From assembly GCA_036924085.1 (NCBI GenBank), contig JAVGWX010000013.1, positions 55,243,904-55,307,903 of the forward strand: a stretch of DNA of 64,000 nucleotides, written 5' to 3'. The notes beneath the pieces were generated by a model that saw only the letters and a program-made list of their open reading frames with translations, had not been told where the DNA came from and did no database searches. This document shows positions 47,501 through 59,100 of this stretch, piece by piece. The DNA comes from Ariolimax columbianus (Eukaryota; Mollusca; Gastropoda; Stylommatophora; Arionidae). Position numbers and translations under genes: made by a program. How positions within the stretch are numbered: position 1 is the first letter of the stretch; every line of letters starts with the position of its first letter.

Positions 47501-50500
47501 TTGTTGATGACTCTCACCACTGGACTACTGGAAAAATATCAAATTTTGGCAAAAGCCAAAATCAACAGAGCCCTACTAACAATTGCAGTATACTAAACTG
47601 TGGAAACTAAAGATAAATACACAGAAAACTGTATGCACCATCTTCTCCCACAGGCATAAAGAAGCAAAGAGATTCATTAACATCAAAATGAATTGAGAAT
47701 CACTAGTAAAAGAGGATACCCCAATTTATCTGGGAGTAACACTGGACAGACAGTTAAAATTGGACAGTTACATCCGCAATCTTAGATTTAAAGCAACCAA
47801 GCGTTTAAACTTAAGAGGCTCGCTAGCACAAATTCAGCAGCTGATAAAAAAACACTTTAGCAGCTATACCTTGGATATGTACAACCAGTGATGGTCTATA
47901 GCCTTCCAATAACATTTTATCTATTGACGGTTCAGAATCAAGCTCTCAATAATAATTTCAGGGAGGGGGGTTTAGGAGATGAAATCAGCACCTACAGCAG
48001 CGTGTGTCCACTAATTGAAGCCGCAGAGGGAATACAAGAGACAAGAAAATGGTCATCCAGATAGGGTACAAATAGATTCTTGGAAGCAAAAGAGAAGACT
48101 GAAGCAATGTCCTCACTGAATATAGCAGAAGAGGAAAGCCATATTCACCATCTACCAGAGGAGAGAGAAAAGGAAAATAGGTTTTTTGACCACCCACTTG
48201 GGAAAATCTTTTCCTGCCAGTCATAAAAACATACCTGCTAGAAAAGGCAGCCACCAAGGAGACTAGACCTACTTTCCTGAAGACATGTGGAGACAGTCTC
48301 TAGCTACCCAGAATCAGCAGTCCTGGTCTATTGGGATAGATCAACATTCAAATCTACCTTTTTTTTGCAGGGTATGGGATCCATATGAAATACTCAGATG
48401 GGTCCAAATATAATTTTTTAGATTCATGTGGCAAAAACTGTGCAAATGATGAAGTGGAAGCCAAGGCTATAAAAACATCAGTTGAAATTTTGTACCAACA
48501 GTTTGACTTTGGCAAATTGATGCTGATGGACACTGTGGAGCGCTTGGCCGAATAGTTTCAATGTCTGTCTGCTGATAAGGAGGGCAGCGTGTTCAATCCC
48601 AGGGATGCCAAGCATGGACTGGACCCATGCATACACCGACGGTTCTGTAACAGACACTACACAGAACGGAGGGGCATGAGCATTCCTGAACCTACCAAAT
48701 GGCAGAAAAATAACACTGTCATTCGCTACTGGTAAGTACACAAGCAATTTCAGAGCGGAGGCAGAGGCACTGAGGGCGGCAAATGAAGAAATGGTGACAC
48801 ATAAAGAAAATGAAAGCCATATAGTCCTGCTTACAGATGCTCTGGCCGTAGTCACAGCGCTAAAAAGCCAGAAAAACACTGAGCTTAATGACTTTAGAGC
48901 AGCACTCTGTCAACTATGCCAGCAGTCCGCACCAAAAAGGGTAGTGGTACAGTGGGTCCCATCACACTGCAACATCTAAGGCAACGAGGAGGCAGACAGA
49001 CTGGCAAATGAAGGTGCAAGACTACCACAAACAGATACTAGTGTGACGTACGAAGAGTCAAAACGGCTTATTAAAGCCAGATACATGACCAAATGGGAAA
49101 CCGAACATACTGGTTACACCAAAAACGATGCCTATTACCAGTTGAACAGAAGAGAGCAGGTCGTTGTCTTCAGACTTCGCACTGGCCACAATAGACTGAG
49201 GTACCACCTATTCAACAAATTGAAGATAGGTGGAACCGACGAATGCCCGTGTGGTACCGGGAAAATGACCGCTGAACATCTGCTGCAGAACTGCCCGACA
49301 TACGAGGATCAGAGAGAGCAGATGTGGTCATCACCAGTGGAACCACAAGACAAGCTCTATGGCAGTGTCGACAGCCTCAGGATGACCGCCGCTTTTTTTG
49401 AAAAAATAATGGTTACTGTCTGACTGCGTACGAAGAAGAAGAATCCCAGGGATGCATATATTGTTTTTTTGTTGGCGGTATAATAAACAAACATAGCCAG
49501 CACACGACGTGGTGGCGAAGAGGCCTGTAGTCCTCAGCCTAAAAACTCCAGCAATGGGGATAAAGTCGTACAACAATTTTTTAAACACTGATTTTTAGTG
49601 ACTCCAAAGCTAAGCACACCCCATACAATACAAAAGAGATATTTTTGGTGGGGAGAGCCATCAACAAGACTGTCACTGCTCACAGGATTAATGTCCCCTT
49701 GCAATTGATTCCTAGACATAGTGGACTACCAGGAAACGAGATGACTGACAGACTGGCAAAAACAGGAGCCTCCAAACAACAATTGGATAGACCCTGCAGT
49801 AACCACACAATAAAACAAATTATTAAGAATATACCAGGGAAATCTGGATGAGCAGGCAGGCGATGGGAACAACAGGTTGCAGTGTATTTTGCAAAATGTC
49901 ACAGCCAAAAAGTAATGATGACATAAATAAATTACATAGAAGAGATCAAAGTCTCATCTTTCAGTTCCGAATAGGACACACCAGAGTCAATACCAATTTG
50001 AACCCCATCAATCCCCAGCACCTGCCCCTGTGCAGACATTGTTCTCTTCCTGATGAAACAGATACCTACTCATTGAGTACAAGGTGCTTGCGGATATGGG
50101 GAAAAGATTCTTACAAGCACTACCGACAATTGCCAACACACAGTACGGAGCAGTAAAACAACTGAAGAAGACCTGTATTTATATTAGAATGGCATTGGGC
50201 TGCCAAGAGCAGGCTTGTTCAGCAGCTGTGGTATAACAACAACAATAACATATATTTTCGACTTCCACATCACATTTCTGGTTAATGTCTGGCTGTTTTG
50301 ATGCTGATATATCTATTTGGAGGCCCTCTTTATATCTTCTTTTTATGTTTATCATAATAAAGTAAATCTGATTATTTATTTTGTCTCATGTATTTAGTTT
50401 TCTTGCAGATTGTTGAAAAAATGTGTTACAACTAAGTAGTTCTCTGCGCAAAAATGTATTGGCTTATGCTTATGTTTATTTTGTCCAGTCCAAATTGTCC

Positions 50501-53500
50501 TATATTCTTATGTTTGTCTTTTTCTATTTTGAAGTTTATTATAACTCCTTTAACTCTCAAAACATCAGTAATTTGATTAATTTGAGGGTCTGTGGTAATT
50601 TCTCGTAATACTCTTATCATCACTGTGTGCTTGAGTTGGTACACATTTATAAAATGGCATTGAATAGGAAACAGTAGCTCTATTCTATTTGCCCAGGGAA
50701 CCACTCTGATGATTTTTTACATATTGCTGTATAAATCATTGTATATATTTTTTTGCTCTAGGTCCAGGTCTTTCTACCTACACAAAGGAACATTTCCAGT
50801 GGATGGAGATTTGCTAGCATTTCTAAGAGTCTTCAGCATGGATCAAGGTAAATTTGTAATGTTTTTTAGCAATTAAATTTAATAAATGAAGAAGTTTATG
50901 GTAGTCCAGTGTTGCAATATCTAAAACCATATTGTACTAACCAGAGTTGTGTTATTAACTGTTCAGCATCTTGGCAGTCATAAGTCATAAGTGACCCATT
51001 CCTTGACATGGTAGCACTCTTGTGTGGGTTCCAACCCTGTCTCCAGTCATGTAGTCTTGTCACAAAGTGACCAATGGGTGATTGGATTGTTCATGGCACT
51101 GAAGTTGCACCTGTGCTGGTGCTGCAGGGGTCTGGACTGTTGGTTCTGGGGCTTGTATTGGCCATCTCTTTCCTGTTCAGCAGGCCAGACTTGAGCAGGT
51201 TCATTGATTTCACTTCTTTTGTCCGGTTGCTGCACCATTCCCTCTTGTTTGCATGGGTAAATTTAGAAATTGCACTAATGAGAAAACCGGAACAGTGTAT
51301 TCTGAATGATATCTCCATGAAAATGGGCTGTGTATAGACATTTCTAGTTCAACTGTCGGCTAGGCAAGTATAGTTGACTAAGTCACAGGGATCGACAGCA
51401 TTCTTTCAACACAGGCAGGAAGGAACACAACGATGTGGAGCGTTGGGTAAGATTACATTTTTAGTGTTAAAAAATAACTAGCACACCGTGTGAGGAGCAA
51501 GTTTGTGAATTCTGATGCATGAAGCCATTTCTAATATTGTAATTGAGTGATGGTATGTCATAAAAATACTGAATTCTGTGTGAACTCACTCGAGACGAGA
51601 AAGGAGATTGAATGACTCGTTCTGCACATTTTCCCTTAATGTCTGCATGCTCACCCGTTTTTTATATTAGAAGACAAACAAAATATTTTGCATCTTGCAG
51701 TATTAAACAATAATAGACTAAACTTCTCACTTGTTGAAGGTATGAATTTTCATTTGAATCCTCTGTATCATGTTTTTGTTTCCCAGTTTGATGGTTGTTG
51801 AACTGCTAGAAGTGAATTTCTGAAATAACTTGTTGTGGACTTAATGTAGTTTCTGGAATCCCAGTATTGAAAGCAGAAATAAAAAGAGAATTCAGTAGTT
51901 AAGTTACTAGGTTTAACAGTAAATTAAATTTGAGCTTCACTTTAAAAGAAAATCTAAGAATATAAGCAATAAAATATTGGTGTCATTAAAAAAAATTAAA
52001 AATTCAGTTATTATTATATTATAAAAAATCTGGCAAAGATGGCGCCATAACTGGCTGCGAGTCTACATTTCTCTACTGTTTTGGATCATTATGGATGCCG
52101 CTAGACCACGGATTTGCCTGGAATTCACACTAATCGACGACTTCACTTGTGTTCACTGAAACGTGGTGTTGTTTTCCGTCTGGACTTGTTATTTCGTTCT
52201 TTTTTTGTGTGATTTCTTCCATCCGTTTATCCTGGTCTGGACGCCGGCTGAATGGCTCTACGCTTATACCTGTGACGTATTTCACGGGTTAGTTCTGCCG
52301 GTTCACCTTCGCGAATTTGGCGTGTGGGAATTTTAGATGCTACTATGATGAGTTCAATACAGCTGGGGAGAGATGCCAGACCCACTCACACGCTGAGTGT
52401 TGTCCATACGACCTCTTGTGGTTATCGAAAAGGCACGACAAACTGCGTTAGATGCCATTACCACCTTTCTACCCTGCAGGTTACATGTTTACGGAAAGGC
52501 TTCGGTGGTAACCCTGAGGCAAAATCTGCATCCTATGCTATCTCCAGTCGTCTCGATGAATGTCTTGCCACTGGCAAAAGGTAGCTTAGGCTCTGTGAGT
52601 GAGGTTGACAAAAGGCGCAGTTTCTTCCTCACTTTAATCCAAATCACAGCGCAAGTCACCCATTTCAGCGGACACAGCAAGAGATACGACTGTCCACACG
52701 GCTGAACAAAGAGAGTGGTCTTCATCACTTGTGATGGACAACTATTATAAAACAATCAATAGAATAATTTATAAGTATGCTTTCTGGTAATTTATTTCTT
52801 TGCATCCTGTGGAGCTCAGTCATTAACAAAGACACACCAAGTCATCTTGTCCTGACCTATCCGTTCCAACTATCTAAGTTTTCTTAATCTCTTTCATTCT
52901 GTCTCAAGCATTCTGTTTGTTTTGGTCTCCCACAATATCTCTTCCTTTGGGAATTTCTCAACTCCCGTTATGCTGTCTGGCTCTTTCCAACAGTTCCACA
53001 TTAGCGATCTTGTTATGCCATTTCAATCCCTCTATTTTGCACAAGCACCAGTTTGTAAAAGTCTGTATATCTTTGGTCGTTGTTTTTGTCTTCCATGTGT
53101 CAGTGCCATACAATATAACAATCATTACATTGCAGGTGAAGTTTGTTGTTTTTGTACTGCACTTCATCAATTTTTTATTTCTGCAAGCTTCCCAGTGCGA
53201 TTAAAGATTTGTTTGCCTTTTATTACCTTATTTTGGTATCTTTATCTGTTTCTTCTACTTTGTCTATGCTACTACCAAGATATATGAATGATTCCACATC
53301 TTGTCAGAGTGTCTCCACCAACATAATCTGTATGTCTTTAGTTTAATTTAATCTTATAATCTTTGTTTTTTTGTGTACATTTTTAGTCTAATTTCTATGA
53401 TTTCTCTCTTCGAGTGTACTTAGTTTTGCATCTGGTTACGGTTGTGGTAAAGAAGAGCCAAGTCATCAGCAATGTTCAGATCATGAAGTTGTTTTGTCAG

Positions 53501-56110
53501 AGCTTATTGAATTGCATTTTTGTTTGGTGATTTCATTGTTTTGATAATCCTGCCAGTAGGTCTCATGAATAAAAATGGTGATAGAGAATCCTAGCCACAC
53601 TCCAGTTCTTATATAAAAGTGCTAAGAAAACTGTCATGTATTAATTTTACTAGGTTAGTGAACATTAGGGCACTCCCAAAGTGTCTTAGCAATTTCCATA
53701 GCAATTCTCTGCCTAAACTGTCGAATGCATTTTCAAAGTTCACAAATTTTATATAGAGCAGTGAGTTGAATTCCACACTTTAACTATTATTATATAGAGC
53801 AGTGAGTTGAATTCCACACTTTAACTATTATTCTCAGTGCAGCTGTCTGGTCTATTTTGTCCAAAACCTGTTTGTCCTTCTACTACCCCTTTTGACCTCT
53901 CTTTTATCATCCTACCATATTTATATATGGAAAAAAGTAAGACGCTGTGCCTTAACGGTTGCGCTCTTGACTCGCGGTGGTGTTTGTGTCATTTTCTGAT
54001 GTTTGGTGGTTCCTGTTTGGATTATATTGTACAACTCCTTCACCAGGTGGTATCAAGGACTTTATTCTCTGGAATTGATGTGATTTCGATTGGGTATCCT
54101 GTTTGTTGTGCTGCATTTCACGCATGGCTTAATTGGTGGGAGACCAGTCCACGATAGAGTTCAACATTCCGCTTAACTGGACACAAGAATACAGTCCAGG
54201 TTACCACGACTCAAGGACCTTTCTGCTCGGATTGAAGGCGACTTTTTCCTGCCTGCCGTAGGTCACACGATACACAATCAGAAGCCTCGGCGGCGAGACA
54301 CGTAAAAACAGCGAGTTTGACACTGACAGACATGGAAAGCCTGACACAAACATTGGTTTAATACACTCCTCGTGGCCCCCATCCCAAGGCAGCGGAGTAC
54401 TCAGGTCCACCTGGGAAGTCTAGGGATTTCGGTCAACACACTACGCATGAACACAGCCTCAGCAGTTGAACATGATAGTGGTCCAGCAACGCAACTGGCC
54501 TTTGACGCCTACGCTAACATTATTATTATATTTGTATAACATCTATGGGGAATGTATAATGAGACACGTTAGAGAAGACGAGAACATTGAAAGTTTTGAT
54601 CCATTTACAATTGGCAGTTACGAGATTCCAGAATTACAATACGCAGATGATACAGCGATACTATCAACAAATGCAGAAGGGCCAGAGCAGCTACTTTCGG
54701 CCGTAAATGGATACTTCTTCTTCTTCGTACGCTGTCAAACGTCAACCTGTTAGGTTGTGACGTCATCATACAGTGATATACGTTGCACTGTTTCGTTAAG
54801 CCTATGGCCCAGTGCATCCGATTTCAACAGGCGTTTCTGTAGGGATGCCCTCCTTAGCCTTTGGCTGCCTATCTGCAAGGCAGCAGTTGTTTGTGGTCAG
54901 AGTTGTCTCTCTTTGGGAAGTTGTCTTACAGGACTATCGAGTCTTCCCCACTCGTGTCTATAGGGTGTGGTGATGATATGATAGACTGTATGTGCTGGTT
55001 TTTCAAGTATCGCGGAAGAGAGGCAGTCCAGTGTGTCTGTATCCCAGGATCGTCACGTCCTGCCAGAAACGTAGCATATGCATGTGAGTAGGGTATCTCC
55101 TTGCTCCGTTTATTTTCTCAGCTCCTCTGCAGTGATGGTACGCCTAGCATTCCCTGCCACCTGGGAGGTTGTCACAATAGGGCAGAGGTGCAATGTCCGC
55201 TGGCCTGCATCTCTTCTGCGTCCATTGGGATGACTGATAGCAGACAGAGGTAAAGAACGAGGCAGGAGTGCATTTAACCAGAGGACAAGCCTGGTCATGG
55301 CACGGAAATGTTGTTCGCCTGGTGTGCGGACATATCTCATGTTCAAGGGCTGAGTCTCAACAGTTCGCAGTGAGGTGGCTGCGCTACTGCTTACGACACC
55401 CCGACCGAGAACTAAGTCTTCTACTAGTGGTTTCACACATCAACGCCGTATGGGGTAAATATCGAGCAGCTCCCCACCCGCTTTGATCGGCGGGACGGCA
55501 GAGACCTCTTTCTGCGGCTCGACCGGGTCGGGCTGAGACGCGAGCCCCAGGTCCCAACCATATCGTTGCCTCCCGTTGCAGTGGTGCTGAGATTCAGGGT
55601 GGGATTCCAGCTTAGAGGCGTTCGGCCGTAATCCCTCAGATGGTAGCCTCGCTCCATTAGTTTATCAGCCAAGCACGTGGACCAAGTGTCTGAGATCTGC
55701 GATTCCTCTCGAATTGAGCAGGATTACCGTAGCAACCCCCTGTTATTAGTAGGGTAAAACTGACCTGTCTTCCGAGGGTCTAATACCAGCACCCGTTCAC
55801 TATTAGACCCAACGAATCAAGAGAGAGCTATTAGTCAGTCAATGACCAAGTGTCTGAAACCTGCGATTCCTCTCGGATTGAGCAGGATTACCGTAGCAAC
55901 GCCCTGTCATTTGTAGGGTAAAAGTGACATGTCTTCCGAGGGTCTAATTCCAGCACACGTTCCCTATTAGACCCAACGAAAGTGCTCTCGGCCTGTCAAT
56001 CATTTCAATGTTGGCGTGTTAAGTCAAATTAAGGAAAGAGCTATCAATCTGTCAATCCTTACAGTGTCCGGAACGGGTGAGTTTTCCCGTGTTGAGTCAA
56101 ATTAAGCCGC

Positions 56111-56159
<49 letters not shown>

Positions 56160-59100
56160 TTTGCAACCATACTTCCCCCGGAACCCAAACACTTTGGTTT
56201 CCCGGAAGCCGCCCGCAGAGTCATCGAAGCAACTCCTGCGGATCGCTAGTCGGCATCATTTATGGTCAAAACTACGACGGTATCTGATCGTCTTCGCGCC
56301 TCTGACTTTTGTTCTTGATTAATGAAAACATTCTTGACAAATGCTTTCGCAGTAGCTCGTCTTGCTACGATCCAAGAATTTCACCTCTAACGCCGCAATA
56401 CGAATGCTCCCGTTAATCATTACATCCAGTTCTGAAAACCAACAAAATAGAACCGAGGTCCTATTCCATTATTCCATGCACCATTATTCAGGCAGCCGAG
56501 GCCTGCTTTGAACACTCTAATTTTTTCAAAGTAAACGCGCCTGCCACCCGGGACTCAGCGAAGAGCATCAGCGGGAGAGGAGAGCCGGTAGACGGTAGGG
56601 CAGGAGACAACGGGCAGTGAACCGGCGCGAGCCGGACCCCCCGCCTGCGCCTGAGATCCAACTACGAGTTTTTTAACTGCAACAACTTTAATATACGCTA
56701 TTGGAGCTGGAATTACCGCGGCTGCTGGCACCAGACTTGCCCTCCAATAGATCATCGTTAAAGGGTTTAAAGTGTACTCATTCCAATTATGGGGCCTTGA
56801 AAGAGTCCTGTATTGTTATTTTTCGTTACTACCTCCCCGTGCCGGGAGTGGGTAAGTTGCGTGCCTGCTGCCTTCCTTGGATGTGGTAGCCGTTTCTCAT
56901 GCTCCCTCTCCAGAATCGAACCCTGATTCCCCGTTACAAACATGGTAGGCATGTCACGTACCATCGACATTTGATAGGGCAGACATTTGAAAGATGCGTC
57001 GCCGGCACATGAGGCCATGCGATCAGCACAAAGTTATCTAGAGTCACCAGTGGGGACGCCGCAACCCCACGAGGGGAAACGACGATTGGTTTTGAACTAA
57101 TAAAAGCGCTCTTTCCGCGAGGGTCGGAGCTTGGTAAGCATGTATTAGCTCTAGAATGGCCACAGTTAGCCAAGTAGGCTTGTTCTGTTCCTCACTCCGT
57201 CGACCTAGGACCGCCTGGACGGGGGCCCCCGTACACACACCAACCGACTGGCCGGGCTCGATCGGGGAGGGATGGCAGCGCTCTGAGCAGAACGGATCCC
57301 AACGGCCCCGGCAAGAGTTTTCACTCGGACTGGAGATGATTTTTGCCTGCCGGCTTGCCCTTCTCCGACCGGTTGGTCGGGCGAGGACAGGGCCTTTAGG
57401 CACGATTCCTGCTTTCCATTTGCCGGTCCCAAGCTCATTGCGAGAGAAGGACCTCAAGCGAGACGAACTGTCGAGATTGGCTATACGCGCTAGCCTTCGA
57501 CAAACCACACGGACTGACAAAGCTTCTCGATACGGACTACAGTAACGCACTGTTACCAGCAGTACGATGCCACCAAATTGGTCCTGCTAGAGTGCCGGGG
57601 AGAGGCGGGCGAGCTTGGTAGGCGAGCCTTGCTCTCACTCCATCTGGCGGGACTGAGATCGCTGTACGAACACTGGATGCGAGCCAATCGAGCCACCGAG
57701 AGACTAGCCCCAGATCGTAAATGGATACAGTAGAGATCAAAACCTGTGTATAAACATAAAGAAAACAAAGATAATGACCACCGACAAAACATGATGTCAA
57801 CATACATTTTTCAGTAAGTGGTATGGAAATAGATCAGGTCATGCATTTTGAATATCTGGGCTCCAGAATTGACCAAAATGGCGACTGCTTCAAAGAGATC
57901 AGAAGTAGACTAGCCATAGCAATGCAGAGGCTGAATAGCCTGAAGAGACATGGACATTTACAAAAACATCTAAAAAAAAGAATAAAGTACTTTGATTAAA
58001 ATGTTACAGAAAGATTCTCAGAATACCTGGACGGAGAAAAAGAAAAATATAGACATTCAGCAAGAGTTGAACATGGAGCAGAACTAGCTTATCAATTCCA
58101 TTTTGACCAGAAAAATGAAATACTTTGGTCACATCAACAGACGCAACGGACTTGAGATAACAGTGATGGAAGGTATAGTGCCAGGACAACGAGGCAGGAG
58201 TAGACCAAGAAGGCGATGGCACCAATATATCCAGGAATGCCTGAGTATGAATGTGGCGAAGGCTGGAGTTTAGAAAAGGGAAAGAGTTTATTTCAGACAG
58301 ACTGTGATGGGAGCAATGTTCTATAAAGGACATGATGATGATGATGAGTATGATCCTTTTCAATATTTTTTCAGGATAACATTATTCCTCTGTAATTTGT
58401 GTACTGCAAATGACCATTTTCTGGCAGCTTGACCACTATCCTGACATTTTTAATCCTTGGATTTTACAGAGTAATTTATATAATATCACTGTTCAGGTGC
58501 CGGTGTCTGCTTTGATTTCCTCTAATGAAATAATACTGAAATACTATTTTGGCAAGATGCTTTACTTTATCTTAGAAGTTTTATTACATACTGTTTTTGT
58601 TTTGTTTGTAAAAATGAACTTGTAGCTCAAATTCTGCAAGCTGAGTGTCTTTGGGTGCTTGTGTGGTCTATTTAAAAGCTCTGCCCATCTCTTCAGTTGT
58701 TTATTTATGTTGCGAAGCAATTTTGCCTGACGCACGCCTTTAGCACGCCACACTGAATTTTTGAAAATTTTTCACATTTCTCAATTTTGCAACTTTCAAA
58801 AATTGTAACTGTTCTGTTTGTTGGTCAATAAATATGATTTTCTTGTGTTTAGAGACACAATTGAATAAAGAACTTGTTGATGTTATTGTTGTTGGTGTGT
58901 GTTTGTTAGTTTCTGAGATACAAGAAGATGAATGTGAAATTTTTTGAAAAAATTTAAATATTTGAACTTTCCCGGCTAGGCCTAGTCTCTCCGATAGAAA
59001 ACCATGGAAACCATAACAAATAATCGATACTGTGTTTACAATATCGACACAACTGTTAGTTTCCAATTCAAGCGTAGTTCTTTCATCTAAACAAATAAAA

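Larger units (their letters stand above)
47275..50240 (+). mobile_element. Older I/jockey-like LINE copy with RNase H, host of a nested SINE and LINE
   Basis: Broken plus-strand frames read [30 protein letters not shown], FVDDS, then [20 protein letters not shown] and [20 protein letters not shown]. After the insertions come [19 protein letters not shown] (end of RNase H) and [19 protein letters not shown] with a Cys/His end (CRHC). It ends in an AACAACAACAATAAC tail near 50235. Older than the copies at 14379 and 48609. Confidence 0.75.
54715..57715 (-). mobile_element. 3.0-kb rRNA-chimera retroelement (SINE-like), 13-bp target-site duplication
   Basis: CGTAAATGGATAC is present exactly at 54702-54714 and 57716-57728, and the split RT frame proves these borders. 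Read on the minus strand: 57715-57179 unidentified GC-rich sequence; 57178-56035 18S rRNA segment; a duplicated 18S/28S junction; a 28S 3' segment ending near 55330; a ~0.6-kb tail region with a SINE-like conserved motif (54806-54826); then GACAGCGTACGAAGAAGAAG. The tail repeats that of the I-like LINE at 14379 and 48609, which suggests the same reverse transcriptase mobilised it. It is not a working rDNA unit, since both genes are internally deleted. Confidence 0.88.
54500..58345 (+). mobile_element. RTE-like LINE RT copy split by the rRNA-derived insertion
   Basis: Left part 54500-54714: [20 protein letters not shown], then [20 protein letters not shown] and LLSAVNGY. Right part from 57716: [20 protein letters not shown], then [40 protein letters not shown], and after a frameshift [20 protein letters not shown] and [20 protein letters not shown]. 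The RT frame runs straight across the insertion site at NGY. It ends in a GATGATGATGATGAG tail near 58345. Confidence 0.88.

Noticed and set aside
53930..53985. tRNA-like head (CTGTGCCTTAACGGTTGCGC)
   Set aside because: Only a box A-like segment is present, with no box B downstream; could be a truncated SINE but cannot be supported.
55110..57550. Working rDNA unit or host genes from open frames in the GC-rich region
   Set aside because: The 18S and 28S are internally deleted and flanked by a TSD. Open frames on both strands are side effects of rRNA-like base composition.
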